A stretch of DNA of 64,000 nt from Mycolicibacterium hippocampi (GCF_010723735.1 NZ_BLLB01000002.1:4712001-4776000); one strand, 5' to 3'. Counted from the first letter of the stretch, positions 1 through 8,133 are shown. The notes: generated by a model not told the origin, from the letters alone. Numbers and translations are program-made.

Positions 1-173
1 ACCTTGAAACGCGTGCCACGCCACGCACTGCGGGGACGGTCACCGACGGCCGCATCGGCGTTCCGCGCTCCCTCTACGGACCCGGCGTCGTCGGACTCGT
101 CAACAGCGGCATCGTCGCCTGCGACGGTGGCCGCGTCGGCGTCCTTGTCTTTTTCGCTGCCTTCATCGCTCAC
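1..173 (-). CDS. Mce-associated protein, N-terminal part (runs off the window)
   Basis: Partial gene: 57 codons are visible and the rest lies outside the window. The GTG start at 173-171 overlaps the TGA of the preceding Mce-associated gene (GTGA overlap), and the reading frame stays open to the edge. The visible part is a very acidic, Ala/Asp/Glu-rich, low-complexity tail ending in a basic stretch (RSAWRGTRF). Many Mas proteins look like this before their single membrane helix. Tandem pairs of mas genes are usual near mce operons, so a second Mas subunit is the best guess; no folded domain is visible yet. Confidence 0.7.
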   Translation of the reverse strand, partial: MSDEGSEKDKDADAATVAGDDAAVDESDDAGSVEGARNADAAVGDRPRSAWRGTRFK

Positions 174-1051
174 GGGACGAACTCGACTTTCGACATCTTG
201 ATCTGGTCACCTTCGCGCTGCAGATCCACGCTGAGTCGCCACGTCCGGGGCTCCTGGTTGGCACCCTCGGAGTTGGTGACGCGGGAGGACGCCGCGACGA
301 GCACAACCGCCGAATTCTCGGTCATCGATTCCACGGCCACAGAGTTCACCGTGACCTCGGTGATGACCTTGGAGGCACGCGCCACCTCGACGAAGTCGGT
401 GGCCTGCTGCTCGAAGTCCGTTTTGAACTGGCCGGTCGAGTTGTCGATGATGCGCTGCACATCCTCCTGCGCCTGGTTGAAGTCCAGCGACATCAACGTC
501 ACCACGCTCTGCCGACCCGCCGCGGTGTACTCGGCGTCCAACTGCTGCAGTTCAACCGCTTGACGGTGGTGCCAGACCATGTAGCCGCTTACCGCCAGCA
601 GGGCCGCCGTGCACACGATCACCAGTGCGGCGAGCAACCCCTTCCAGCTCGGCCGCGGCAAGCGCCGCATCCGCCGGCCGGCGGATGCGTCCTCCGCGAC
701 GGTCGACTCGCCTTCGGTGTCGCCTTCGGTGTCGGTGTCGGTGTCGGTGTCGTCTTCGATGCTGTCTTCGGCGTAGGTGTCGAGTTCGGCGTCGGTGTCG
801 TCCACCGCTTCCCGTTCGACCTCGGCCTGCGGCGCGTCGACGTCGACAGGTTCTTCGGCCTCTCGTCGCAACCTGATCGCGCGTGCTCGCGCCCGGGCGG
901 CGGCCGCCATCGCCTCGGCCTCGGCAGCTTCTGCTTCTGCTTCCTCGGCCAGCGCTCGCGCCTGCTCGGCGTCGAGCGGACGGTCGAAGGTCCGCGGCGG
1001 GTCGACGGAATCGGCGTCGATCACCGAGTCACGGCGCCTGAAAGACGGCAC
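170..1051 (-). CDS. Mce-associated membrane protein (Mas/Mam family)
   Basis: A 293-residue protein with a long charged N-terminal region (about residues 1-130, Ala/Glu/Arg coiled-coil-like stretches followed by Asp/Thr repeats). One hydrophobic helix follows at about 137-160 (LLAALVIVCTAALLAVSGYM), then a conserved extracytoplasmic domain to the end (motifs QSVVTLMSLDF and FEQQATDF). This is the architecture of Mce-associated proteins, thought to stabilise or assist Mce complexes in the cell envelope. The GTG start at 1051 has an AGGAGG Shine-Dalgarno six bases upstream. It is followed by a second mas-like gene with a 4-base overlap. It sits 13 kb from the mce operon rather than directly after mceF. 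A palindromic operator candidate lies at 1104-1118. Confidence 0.85.
   Translation of the reverse strand: MPSFRRRDSVIDADSVDPPRTFDRPLDAEQARALAEEAEAEAAEAEAMAAAARARARAIRLRREAEEPVDVDAPQAEVEREAVDDTDAELDTYAEDSIEDDTDTDTDTEGDTEGESTVAEDASAGRRMRRLPRPSWKGLLAALVIVCTAALLAVSGYMVWHHRQAVELQQLDAEYTAAGRQSVVTLMSLDFNQAQEDVQRIIDNSTGQFKTDFEQQATDFVEVARASKVITEVTVNSVAVESMTENSAVVLVAASSRVTNSEGANQEPRTWRLSVDLQREGDQIKMSKVEFVP
728..752. repeat. Short GGTGTC hexanucleotide tandem repeat within a coding region
   Basis: About four copies of the hexamer GGTGTC on the plus strand. On the coding (minus) strand they encode alternating Asp-Thr in the acidic linker of the Mce-associated protein. The period is a multiple of three, so copy-number change would lengthen or shorten the linker without a frameshift. 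Confidence 0.8.
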
Positions 1052-1103
1052 ACCGACCTCCTGAACTGAACCTCAGGGCACGTACGGATACGTGCACTAC
1101 TGC

Positions 1104-1118
1104 GAGAATGGCATTCTT
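1104..1118. promoter_or_regulatory. Operator candidate GAGAAT-GGC-ATTCTT
   Basis: A 15-bp near-palindrome with one mismatch from GAGAAT-N3-ATTCTC. It lies 53 bp upstream of the Mce-associated protein start in the 160-bp gap after the acyl-CoA synthetase gene. It is one member of the locus-wide motif family described in the findings. Confidence 0.55.
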
Positions 1119-1211
1119 CATTTTGAGTATTGCCGCGACGATACCCGTCTCCGCGGAGCCCGGCAAAGAGCCATTGTCTGCGGAAATGATGTTTACACGC
1201 TGTGCGGATGC

Positions 1212-2681
1212 TCAGCGGTGATGGCCTTGCAACTTGTCTTTCATCACCTTGCCGGTGGCGTTCAACGGCAACTCGTCGAGGAACTCTACATACCGCGGCA
1301 CCTTGAAACCGGCCATTCGGTCGCGACTCCACGCGATCAGTTGCTCGGCGGTCACCACCCCACCCGTGCTCTCGTCCGCCTTCGGCACCACGAATGCCTT
1401 TCCCACCTGTCCCAGACGTTCGTCGGGCACCCCGATGACCGCAGCCTGGGCCACCGCGGGGTGCTCCAGCAGGAAACCTTCGATCTCGGCCGGATAGGCG
1501 TTGAAGCCCCCCACGATGAACATGTCCTTCTTCCGGCCGACGATGCGCAGCCGACCGGCGCCGTCGATGGTGCCCAGGTCGCCGGTGTGCAACCAGCCCT
1601 GCGGGTCGATCGCCTCGGCGGTGGCGGTCGGGTCATCCAGATACCCCTGCATCACGGTGTAGCCGCGCACCAGCACCTCGCCGTCGTCGGCGATACGCAT
1701 CTCGACACCGTCGCAGGCCACGCCGGCCGTCGTCGCGATGTCTTCGAACGAGTCCCCCGGCCGCGACAACGTCACCGTGCCGGCCTCGGTGAGGCCGTAC
1801 CCTGTCGCCAGCGTCTGGAACGGAAGCTCCTCGTGCACCCGACGCACCAGCTCGACCGGGATGTCGGCAGCGCCGGTCACGCCGGCGCGAAGCGTCGCCA
1901 GAGCGGCCTTGTTCTCGACACCCAACAACGAGTGATACAGCGTCGGCGGCCCAGGCAACATCGTCACCCGCTCTGCGGCAATGAGTTCCACGACACGGTC
2001 GACGTCGAAGGTCGGAACCGGCAACATCGTCGCCCCTCGGATGCACGATGCGATCAGACCCGCCTTGTAGCCGAAGGTGTGAAAATACGGATTGACCATC
2101 AGGTAGCGGTCACCCTGGCGGAGATCCGCCAGCTCACACCACTCTTCGTACAGGCGCAGGTTCTGGCGATGGTTCATCATCACGCCTTTGGGCCGACCGG
2201 TGGTGCCCGAGGTGAAGATGATGTCGGAGATGTTTTCGCCATCGACCGGGCGGCTGTACGGCCGACCGCTCGACAGGAAGTCGGACTTGATGTCGATGAC
2301 CGGGACACCCTGGGGTGCGGCGTAGTTCACGCCGAGGAAGCCCTGCTGAACCAGCACGGCCTTGGCTCCGCTGCGGCTGATGATGTCGGCCGCTTCGTCG
2401 GCCTTGAACCGGGTGTTGACGGGCACCAACACGCCGCCGGCGGTGATCAAGCCGAACGCGGCGATGATCCATTCGGCGCTGTTGGGCGCCCAGAGAGCGG
2501 CACGGTCACCTTTCGCGATGCCGAGATCAGCAAAGGCGCCTGCGGCACAGTGGATTCGCTCGACCAACTCGCTGAAAGACAAGCGCAGCGGACCGTCGAC
2601 GACCGCTTCCGCGTCGCCGAATCGGTCCGCCGCGCTGGCGACCATCTCCGGGATGGTGTCCCAGCGGGCCTGGTACGTCAC
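1212..2681 (-). CDS. FadD3-like acyl-CoA synthetase
   Basis: A 489-residue adenylate-forming enzyme that would activate a carboxylic acid to its CoA thioester using ATP. The P-loop-like motif FTSGTTGRPKG is at residues 156-166, YGLTEA lies in the middle, and GWLHTGD with the hinge region and the C-terminal catalytic lysine (ATGKVMKDK, Lys478) are all present. The overall pattern (INPYFHTFGYKAG-like segment, CDGVEMRIADDGEVLVRG) resembles FadD3, the HIP-CoA synthetase of steroid-ring degradation, but this is a recollected similarity and the substrate is not established. The GTG start at 2681 overlaps the amidohydrolase stop by 4 bases, so translation is probably coupled. A longer upstream extension is open but lies inside the amidohydrolase gene and was rejected. 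Confidence 0.88.
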   Translation of the reverse strand: MTYQARWDTIPEMVASAADRFGDAEAVVDGPLRLSFSELVERIHCAAGAFADLGIAKGDRAALWAPNSAEWIIAAFGLITAGGVLVPVNTRFKADEAADIISRSGAKAVLVQQGFLGVNYAAPQGVPVIDIKSDFLSSGRPYSRPVDGENISDIIFTSGTTGRPKGVMMNHRQNLRLYEEWCELADLRQGDRYLMVNPYFHTFGYKAGLIASCIRGATMLPVPTFDVDRVVELIAAERVTMLPGPPTLYHSLLGVENKAALATLRAGVTGAADIPVELVRRVHEELPFQTLATGYGLTEAGTVTLSRPGDSFEDIATTAGVACDGVEMRIADDGEVLVRGYTVMQGYLDDPTATAEAIDPQGWLHTGDLGTIDGAGRLRIVGRKKDMFIVGGFNAYPAEIEGFLLEHPAVAQAAVIGVPDERLGQVGKAFVVPKADESTGGVVTAEQLIAWSRDRMAGFKVPRYVEFLDELPLNATGKVMKDKLQGHHR

Positions 2682-3868
2682 GTAGTGACGAGGCGACCCA
2701 GGTTGCCGCCCATGATCTTCGCCTGATCCTCGACGGAGAGATGCTCGAGCGCGGTCACGTAGTGTGTCGGTTCCGCCAGGCCCTCCGGGTGCGGCCAGTC
2801 CGAGCCGTAGAGCACCTGGTCCACTCCGATCAGGTTGATCAGATCGTCGATGCCCTCCTCGTAGAACGGGCTGACGTAGATGCGGTTCTTGATCTCTTCC
2901 ATCGGGTTGCCGGCGAATGCCTCGGGCGCCTTCTTGTACACCTCGGCCATCGAGTCCAACAACGGGAACATCCACTTCGACCCCGCCTCCACGATGCCCA
3001 CCTTCAGCTTCGGGAACCGGAACAGCGCGCCGTGGATCACCCAGGACGCCACCGCATCCTGGATCGGGCGCCACTCGTTGAGAATCGACATCGCATTGGT
3101 CTGGAACGGCAGCATCTCCTGCGCGGCGCCATCCCATTCGGAGGTGTAACGGGAGTAGCCGCTGTCACTGGAGTGCATTCCGACGAAGATGTCGTATTCG
3201 ACGCAACGCTCCCAGAACGGATCGAACTCCGGCAGCGCGAACGAGCGCGGGCCGCGGAATCCCGGTACCGGAGCCGGGCGGATCAGGATGGCTCGGGCAC
3301 CGCGCTTGACCGCCCACTCCAGTTCCTCGATCGCCTTCTCGACGATCGGCAGTGTGATCACCGGCGTGGTGAAGATGCGGTTCTTGTAATTGAATCCCCA
3401 CACCTCGTGCAACCATTCGTTGAGCGCGTGCACGATGACGTGGATGGCGAGCGGATCGTCGCTGAGCCGCTCTTCGATCAGGCTGGCCAGGGTCGGGAAC
3501 ATCAGCGAACGGTCGAGACCGAGCTCGTCCATCTTGATCAGCCGGGGGGCGGGCTCGAAGAACGCCGGAATCGCCTTCATCGGCTCGCCGAAGAGTTCGC
3601 GCTTGCTCTTGCCATCCGGGTTGCCGAACTTGAAGTACTCCTCCCAGGCACCCGGCTTGGCGACCACCGAGAACGTCGGGTTCGGAATGTAGTTACTGAT
3701 CTGACCCTTCAGCGCGATCTTGGTGCGCCCGTTGACCTCCACGTACTGGACGACGTCCTTGTACTCCTTCGGCAGGTACTTCGTCAGTGCCTCCGGTGGC
3801 TCGTACAGATGGTTGTCCGCATCGAACAACGGAAACGGGATGTCGACCCGGTGCGATAGTTGACCCAT
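2678..3868 (-). CDS. Amidohydrolase family 2 protein
   Basis: A 396-residue TIM-barrel metal-dependent hydrolase/decarboxylase of the amidohydrolase_2 type. The N-terminal metal motif appears as FDADNHLYEP, the mid-barrel histidine as VGMHSSDSG, and the C-terminal catalytic aspartate as YGSDWPHPEG. Such proteins act on C-C or C-N bonds of cyclic or beta-keto acids; the exact reaction is unknown. The ATG at 3868 is preferred over a longer form because AAGGAG lies eight bases upstream. The upstream alternative start at 3907 would put coding sequence across the perfect operator palindrome at 3891-3905. It forms an operon with the FadD3-like synthetase downstream. Confidence 0.86.
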   Translation of the reverse strand: MGQLSHRVDIPFPLFDADNHLYEPPEALTKYLPKEYKDVVQYVEVNGRTKIALKGQISNYIPNPTFSVVAKPGAWEEYFKFGNPDGKSKRELFGEPMKAIPAFFEPAPRLIKMDELGLDRSLMFPTLASLIEERLSDDPLAIHVIVHALNEWLHEVWGFNYKNRIFTTPVITLPIVEKAIEELEWAVKRGARAILIRPAPVPGFRGPRSFALPEFDPFWERCVEYDIFVGMHSSDSGYSRYTSEWDGAAQEMLPFQTNAMSILNEWRPIQDAVASWVIHGALFRFPKLKVGIVEAGSKWMFPLLDSMAEVYKKAPEAFAGNPMEEIKNRIYVSPFYEEGIDDLINLIGVDQVLYGSDWPHPEGLAEPTHYVTALEHLSVEDQAKIMGGNLGRLVTT

Positions 3869-3890
3869 GAAACACTCCTTTTCTTCTTGA

Positions 3891-3905
3891 GAGAATCCTA
3901 TTCTC
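3891..3905. promoter_or_regulatory. Operator candidate GAGAAT-CCT-ATTCTC (perfect)
   Basis: A perfect 6-3-6 inverted repeat, 23 bp upstream of the amidohydrolase ATG at 3868. It would lie in the transcribed leader or near the start point, a position suited to repression. Confidence 0.7.
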
Positions 3906-3938
3906 ATTGTTCGTGGGCCGCAACGAGCAGGGGGCCAT

Positions 3939-4053
3939 CCTCACGTGCTCCCGCACTCCGCCCTCACGTGCTCCCGCACTGTGCCCTCACGTGCTCCCGC
4001 ACTGTGCCCTCACGTGCTCCCGCACTGTGCCCTCACGTGCTCCCGCACGGCGA
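3939..4053. repeat. Five tandem copies of a 23-bp repeat at the 3' end of a fadD gene
   Basis: Units start at 3939, 3962, 3985, 4008 and 4031. The core CACGTGCTCCCGCACTGTG is almost identical in the middle three; the outer copies diverge at one end. The copy at 4031-4053 is coding sequence of the acyl-CoA synthetase (VREHVR), and the gene's stop falls in the next copy. On the minus strand each unit carries GTG AGG GCA CAG TGC GGG AGC ACG TGA, and this stop overlaps the following GTG. The array is therefore a chain of 8-codon micro-ORFs. Confidence 0.92.
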
Positions 4054-5557
4054 ACTTCTGGACCTTGCCGCTCGCCGTCCTCGGATACTCGTCCACCCGG
4101 TGCAGCTCCTCCGGCCATTTCTGACGTGCCATCCCGGCGCCCCTGAAGTGGGCGCGGACGTCCTCCAGCGACGGCATCTCGTGGCCGTGCCGGATGCGCA
4201 ACACGGCCGCGGCCCGCTCGCCGAGGCGGGCATCCGGCGCCGCCACGACCACAGCCTCGGCCACCGCCGGCATCGACAGCAGCACTTCCTCGACCTCGAC
4301 CGCGCTGATGTTCTCGCCGCCGCGGATGATCACATCAGCCTTGCGGTCGGTGATCGTCAGGTATCCGTCCTCGTCGAGTACGCCGACATCGCCAGTGCGG
4401 TACCAGCCATCGTCGTCGAAAGCGCCGGCAGTCAGCTCGTCGTCGGTGTACCCCAGGCACAGATCTGGACCGCGGGAAAGGATCTCCCCGTCCTCGGCGA
4501 TCCTGATCTCGACGCCGGGTCGCGGGTTGCCATCGGTGTAGAGGCGTTTCTCCTCGGGCGCCTGCGGACCTGATCCGGTGATCGACGGATGCTCGGTGCT
4601 GCCGTAGGACCGGAAGACGAACATGCCCAGGTCGGCCAGCCGGCGGGTCACCGCCGCGGGCACCGTGGACCCGCCGAGGCCCACCGTGGTGAACAGCCGG
4701 CGGTGGTCGTCGGTGCAATCGGGGTGGTCGAGCAGACTGGTGACGAAGTACGGCGGCCCTCCACCCACCGACAGGCCGTCGGACTTCATCAGAGCCAGGA
4801 CCTTGCCCGGATCCCACACATCGACCAGGTCGATCGGGGCACCCTCGAGCACCGGTATGAGAAACGCGCCGAGCATTCCGATGAAGTGCCCGACGGGGGT
4901 GGCCGTGAGTTGGCGGCCCCGGTCGGTCGGATAGTTCGCCAGGAGCTGACGCGTCTCACAACTCAGCGTCTGATGACTGTGGATGACCCCCTTGGGCGCG
5001 CGGGTGGTCCCTGAGGTGAACGCGATCAGGGCGGGCCCGGCCGGGTCCGTCGCCTCGGTGCCGACCAGGGGTTCGTCGTCGAAGAGCTCGTCGAATCCGG
5101 CGGTACCCACAAGGCCGACGATCGGCACTTCGGCACACAGATCGGGCTGGTGCTGCATCCGTCCGAACGACTCGGCGGTGATGAACACCTGCGGCTTGGC
5201 GGCCGCCAGGATGTACGCGAGTTCCTTGCGGCCGTAGAAGTGCACGATCGGCACGATGACGGCACCCAGGAAAGATGCCGCCCAGAATGCGACGGCCGCT
5301 TCGCGCCAGTTCGGAAGCTGTATCGCCACGACATCGCCGGCGCCGGTCCCGCGCGAACGCAGACCGGCGGCCAGGCGGCGGGCGTCGTGTTCGACCTCGG
5401 CGAAGGTGCCGGCGTACGGCCGCACCTCCGAGTGGACGTGGAAGCCGGTGTCGGGACCGGCCGCCAGGCCCTGCGCGACGAGATCGCCGAGCGTTTCCTG
5501 GGTCCACCAGCCCTCTTGCTGGTAGAGCTTGGTCAGCTCAGCAGGAATTTCTCGCAT
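4010..5557 (-). CDS. Acyl-CoA synthetase (AMP-binding, FadD family)
   Basis: A 515-residue AMP-forming CoA ligase. The nucleotide motif FTSGTTRAPKG is at residues 180-190, YGSTEHPS in the acyl-binding region, GWYRTGD and DRKADVIIRGGENIS in the hinge, and the C-terminal catalytic lysine is Lys498 (TASGKVQKF). The N-terminus MREIPAELTKLYQQEGWWT favours the ATG at 5557 with GGGAGG upstream over the GTG at 5569, which abuts that Shine-Dalgarno. The last six residues (AQCGST) come from a 23-bp tandem repeat that has replaced the original end of the gene. It is divergent from the crotonase gene, and half-sites of the operator motif lie in the shared promoter region. Confidence 0.88.
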   Translation of the reverse strand: MREIPAELTKLYQQEGWWTQETLGDLVAQGLAAGPDTGFHVHSEVRPYAGTFAEVEHDARRLAAGLRSRGTGAGDVVAIQLPNWREAAVAFWAASFLGAVIVPIVHFYGRKELAYILAAAKPQVFITAESFGRMQHQPDLCAEVPIVGLVGTAGFDELFDDEPLVGTEATDPAGPALIAFTSGTTRAPKGVIHSHQTLSCETRQLLANYPTDRGRQLTATPVGHFIGMLGAFLIPVLEGAPIDLVDVWDPGKVLALMKSDGLSVGGGPPYFVTSLLDHPDCTDDHRRLFTTVGLGGSTVPAAVTRRLADLGMFVFRSYGSTEHPSITGSGPQAPEEKRLYTDGNPRPGVEIRIAEDGEILSRGPDLCLGYTDDELTAGAFDDDGWYRTGDVGVLDEDGYLTITDRKADVIIRGGENISAVEVEEVLLSMPAVAEAVVVAAPDARLGERAAAVLRIRHGHEMPSLEDVRAHFRGAGMARQKWPEELHRVDEYPRTASGKVQKFAVREHVRAQCGST

Positions 5558-5591
5558 GCCTGGCGCCACCTCCCGTTCGGGAGGCGATGCT

Positions 5592-5610
5592 ATTCTCCGC
5601 TCGCGAGAAT
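5592..5610. promoter_or_regulatory. Two operator half-sites in a divergent promoter (ATTCTC and GAGAAT)
   Basis: ATTCTC at 5592-5597 and GAGAAT at 5605-5610 face away from each other across 7 bp, in the gap between the fadD start (5557, minus) and the crotonase start (5638, plus). The extended half-site GAGAATAGCAT, read on the minus strand, matches the perfect operator at 39325-39339 over 11 bases. Confidence 0.45.
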
Positions 5611-5637
5611 GCCAATACCGCAGATGGAGAACGGGCG

Positions 5638-6354
5638 ATGGTGGACCTTGAATTCGACGATGGCCTGGCGGTCATCACCATCGACCGGCCGCACGCACGC
5701 AATGCGATCTCGCTGGAGACCATGGACCAACTCGACAAGGCGCTCGACGGCGCAGCGGGAGCAGCCGCCCTCGTGCTCACCGGGGCAGGCGACCGCGCGT
5801 TCGTCTCGGGTGGGGACCTGAAAGAACTCAGCGCGCTGCGCACCGAGGCTCAGGCCTCCGCGATGGCCTTCCGGATGAGGTCGATCTGCGACCGCATCGC
5901 CGGCTTCCCGGCGCCCGTCATGGCCGCTCTCAACGGTCATGCGCTCGGCGGGGGCGCAGAGTTCGCGGTCGCAGCCGATATCCGGGTGGCAGCAGACGAC
6001 ATCAAGATCGGGTTCAACCAGGTCTCGCTGGCGATCATGCCCGCCTGGGGTGGTGCCGAAAGGCTGGTGGCGTTGGTCGGCTACAGCAAGGCGCTGCTGC
6101 TGGCGGGCACTGGCCGCATCGTCGACGCGGCCGAAGCCGAGCGGATCGGGTTGATCGACCAGGTGTGCGCGCGCGCAACCTTCGACGAGCAGTGGCGCGC
6201 GATCGGGCGGTCGCTGGCCGCCGCACCGGCAGGGGAAGTCAAGCGGGTGATGCGCGGCGTTCCCACCACCGAAGCCGTCGCAGCGTTCGCCAGGCTGTGG
6301 GTGTCCGACGAGCACTGGGCAGCCGCGGACCGGGCGATGAAACGGCCCAAATAG
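5638..6354 (+). CDS. Enoyl-CoA hydratase/isomerase (crotonase) family protein
   Basis: A 238-residue crotonase-fold protein expected to bind an acyl-CoA and stabilise an enolate. Oxyanion-hole segments are FVSGGDLKEL (residues 56-65) and GHALGGGAEFA (about 100-110). The region that carries the first catalytic glutamate in classical hydratases reads NQVSLAIMP, so that glutamate is absent; isomerase, hydrolase or C-C lyase activity is as likely as hydration. The ATG at 5638 has GGAG eight bases upstream. It is slightly shorter than typical EchA proteins (about 260 residues). It is divergent from fadD and upstream of the DUF35-Ltp pair. Confidence 0.85.
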   Translation: MVDLEFDDGLAVITIDRPHARNAISLETMDQLDKALDGAAGAAALVLTGAGDRAFVSGGDLKELSALRTEAQASAMAFRMRSICDRIAGFPAPVMAALNGHALGGGAEFAVAADIRVAADDIKIGFNQVSLAIMPAWGGAERLVALVGYSKALLLAGTGRIVDAAEAERIGLIDQVCARATFDEQWRAIGRSLAAAPAGEVKRVMRGVPTTEAVAAFARLWVSDEHWAAADRAMKRPK

Positions 6355-6418
6355 ACCGCCTCGTCACCGCGCGGAGGCTGCCCCGATACCCGCTCGCCCC
6401 GGATGATTCTCTCTGGAC

Positions 6419-6433
6419 GAGAACGCCATTTCC
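6419..6433. promoter_or_regulatory. Operator candidate GAGAAC-GCC-ATTTCC
   Basis: A degenerate member of the GAGAAT-N3-ATTCTC family, ending 17 bp before the GTG of the DUF35 gene. An isolated ATTCTC half-site is also present at 6406-6411. It overlaps the space expected for the -35 element of the candidate promoter at 6437-6442. Confidence 0.45.
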
Positions 6434-6436
6434 GAT

Positions 6437-6442
6437 TATCGT
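6437..6442 (+). promoter_or_regulatory. Possible -10 box (TATCGT) for a leaderless transcript
   Basis: TATCGT fits TANNNT and ends 7 bases before the GTG at 6450. There is no convincing Shine-Dalgarno before that GTG, and mycobacteria commonly start such mRNAs at the first base of the start codon. Inference only. Confidence 0.35.
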
Positions 6443-6449
6443 CAGCGTC

Positions 6450-6890
6450 GTGTCGACATCGCAACGGGCACTTGCGCCCGAAATATCCACCTGGCCGGCG
6501 GACGATCCCCAGCTGATCGGCAGCAAGTGCGACAGCTGCGGCGCTGTCACCTTCCCCACACAGCAGCGCTGTCCGCGTTGCAGTTCGGGATCGATGGCCG
6601 AGCTGCTCCTTCCTCGCACCGGGACGTTGGTCGCGTGGACCACGCAGGGGTTTCCGCCCGGGGCGCCGTACGCGGGGCCCACAGGCAAGGAGTTCGTGCC
6701 TTTCGGCGTGGGGTTGGTGCAACTCGGTACTGGAGAAGACGCCGTGATCCGGGTCGAGGGAAGACTCACCGAGAACGACCCGGCCAAGCTGGAATTCGGT
6801 CAGGACGTGGAGTTGACCATGATTCCGTTCACGACCGATGCCGACGGCAACGAGGTCGTGACTTTCGCCTTTCAACCGGTCACCAATTAA
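6450..6890 (+). CDS. DUF35 OB-fold protein with zinc ribbon (ChsH2-like, Ltp partner)
   Basis: A 146-residue protein with an N-terminal rubredoxin-like zinc ribbon (Cys27, Cys30, Cys41, Cys44: CDSC...CPRC) followed by an OB-fold ending in EVVTFAFQPV. DUF35 proteins of this kind act as obligate partners of thiolase-like lipid-transfer proteins. In steroid side-chain degradation the ChsH2 DUF35 domain supports the Ltp2 retro-aldolase. The gene is 9 bases upstream of an Ltp-type gene, which supports that pairing. The start is GTG, probably leaderless, with an operator candidate immediately upstream. Confidence 0.86.
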   Translation: MSTSQRALAPEISTWPADDPQLIGSKCDSCGAVTFPTQQRCPRCSSGSMAELLLPRTGTLVAWTTQGFPPGAPYAGPTGKEFVPFGVGLVQLGTGEDAVIRVEGRLTENDPAKLEFGQDVELTMIPFTTDADGNEVVTFAFQPVTN

Positions 6891-6899
6891 GGGACTCAA

Positions 6900-8051
6900 A
6901 TGAGCAACGCCAACGACGTCGCGATCATCGGCGTGGGTCTGCATCCGTTCGGCCGGTTCGACAAGACGGCCATGGAGATGGGCGCCGAGGCGATCGATCT
7001 CGCGCTTGCCGACGCCGGGATGGAATGGAAGAGCATCCAGTTCGGCTTCGGCGGCAGCTATGAGGTCTCGAACCCCGACGCGGTGACCCGACTGGTCGGC
7101 CTGACGGGGATCACGTTCACCAACGTGTTCAACGCCTGCGCCACCGCCGCCTCGGCGATTCAGCAGACGGCGGACACGATCCGGCTGGGCAAGTACGACA
7201 TCGGGATCGCGATCGGTCTGGACAAGCACCCCCGCGGTGCGTTCACCGACGATCCCGCCAAGCTGGCGCTACCCCAGTGGTATGCCGAGAACGGACAGTT
7301 CGTCACCACAAAGTTCTTCGGCATGAAGGCCAACCACTACATCCACAAGCACGGCATCTCGGAGGAGACGCTGGCGCGGGTGGCCAACAAGAACTTCCGC
7401 AACGGCACGCTGAACCCGAATGCCTTCCGGCGCAAAGAGATCTCGGTCGAGGAGATCATGGCGTCACCAGTGCTGAACTATCCGCTGCGGCAGTACATGT
7501 TCTGCGCCCCGGACGAAGGTGCAGCTGCGGTCATCATGTGCCGTGGCGACCTCGCCCACAAGTACACCGACAAGCCGGTTTTCGTGCGCGCCAGCGAGAT
7601 TCGCACGCGCACGTTCGGGGCCTACGAAGTGCATGCCACCTCGGCGCCCCTCGACGAGGATCCGTCCCCCACCGTGTACGCGGCGAAAGCCGCCTATGAG
7701 GCGGCGGGCATCGGCCCCGAGGACATCGACATCGCCCAGCTGCAGGACACCGACGCCGGGGCCGAGGTCATCCACATGGCCGAAACCGGGCTGTGCGCCG
7801 ACGGCGAACAGGAGAAGTTGCTCGCCGACGGCGCCACCGAGATCCACGGCGTCATACCCGTCAACACCGACGGCGGGTTGATCGCCAACGGCGAGCCCAT
7901 CGGCGCCTCAGGACTTCGGCAGGTTCACGAACTGGTGCGCCAGTTGCGCGGTGAGGCCGGCGACCGCCAGGTACCGGGAGAGCCGCGGGTGGGCCTTGCC
8001 CAGGTCTACGGCGCCCCCGGAACCGCCTCGGCGACCATCCTCTCGCTGTAA
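6900..8051 (+). CDS. Thiolase-like lipid-transfer protein (Ltp/SCP-x thiolase family)
   Basis: A 383-residue thiolase-fold protein. It keeps a cysteine at the usual nucleophile position (FNACATAAS, Cys80). The C-terminal motif that is GHPxGATG in true thiolases reads GEPIGASG, with Glu in place of the general-base histidine. That substitution is seen in Ltp-type enzymes, some of which are retro-aldolases that split beta-hydroxyacyl-CoAs. It is probably complexed with the DUF35 protein just upstream. The ATG at 6900 has AAGGGA as ribosome binding site. It closes the two-gene unit; a strong hairpin follows 20 bases after the stop. Confidence 0.87.
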   Translation: MSNANDVAIIGVGLHPFGRFDKTAMEMGAEAIDLALADAGMEWKSIQFGFGGSYEVSNPDAVTRLVGLTGITFTNVFNACATAASAIQQTADTIRLGKYDIGIAIGLDKHPRGAFTDDPAKLALPQWYAENGQFVTTKFFGMKANHYIHKHGISEETLARVANKNFRNGTLNPNAFRRKEISVEEIMASPVLNYPLRQYMFCAPDEGAAAVIMCRGDLAHKYTDKPVFVRASEIRTRTFGAYEVHATSAPLDEDPSPTVYAAKAAYEAAGIGPEDIDIAQLQDTDAGAEVIHMAETGLCADGEQEKLLADGATEIHGVIPVNTDGGLIANGEPIGASGLRQVHELVRQLRGEAGDRQVPGEPRVGLAQVYGAPGTASATILSL

Positions 8052-8071
8052 CGCCCCACCTGCTGGAGCTT

Positions 8072-8118
8072 CGGTTGCCGATCGGCTACTCTCTCTTCAA
8101 GTAGCCGATCGGCAACCG
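8072..8118. promoter_or_regulatory. 19-bp perfect inverted repeat with 9-nt loop upstream of a membrane-protein operon
   Basis: The left arm CGGTTGCCGATCGGCTACT (8072-8090) and the right arm (8100-8118) are perfect reverse complements around the loop CTCTCTTCA. Each arm contains the smaller palindrome GCCGATCGGC. The structure ends 15 bases before the ATG at 8134. It could terminate the upstream transcript (no U-tract follows), sequester the ribosome-binding region, or serve as a double operator. Confidence 0.85.
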
Positions 8119-8133
8119 ACAGATGGGGGCGTC

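Noticed and set aside
1092-2726. Long plus-strand open frame opposite the FadD3-like gene
   Set aside because: Its translation is Arg/His/Gly/Ala-rich with no recognisable motif, and it mirrors a clear acyl-CoA synthetase on the other strand. GC-rich codon bias keeps antisense frames open.
3939-4053. Tandem 23-bp array as a CRISPR
   Set aside because: The copies are contiguous with no spacers, and no cas genes are present.
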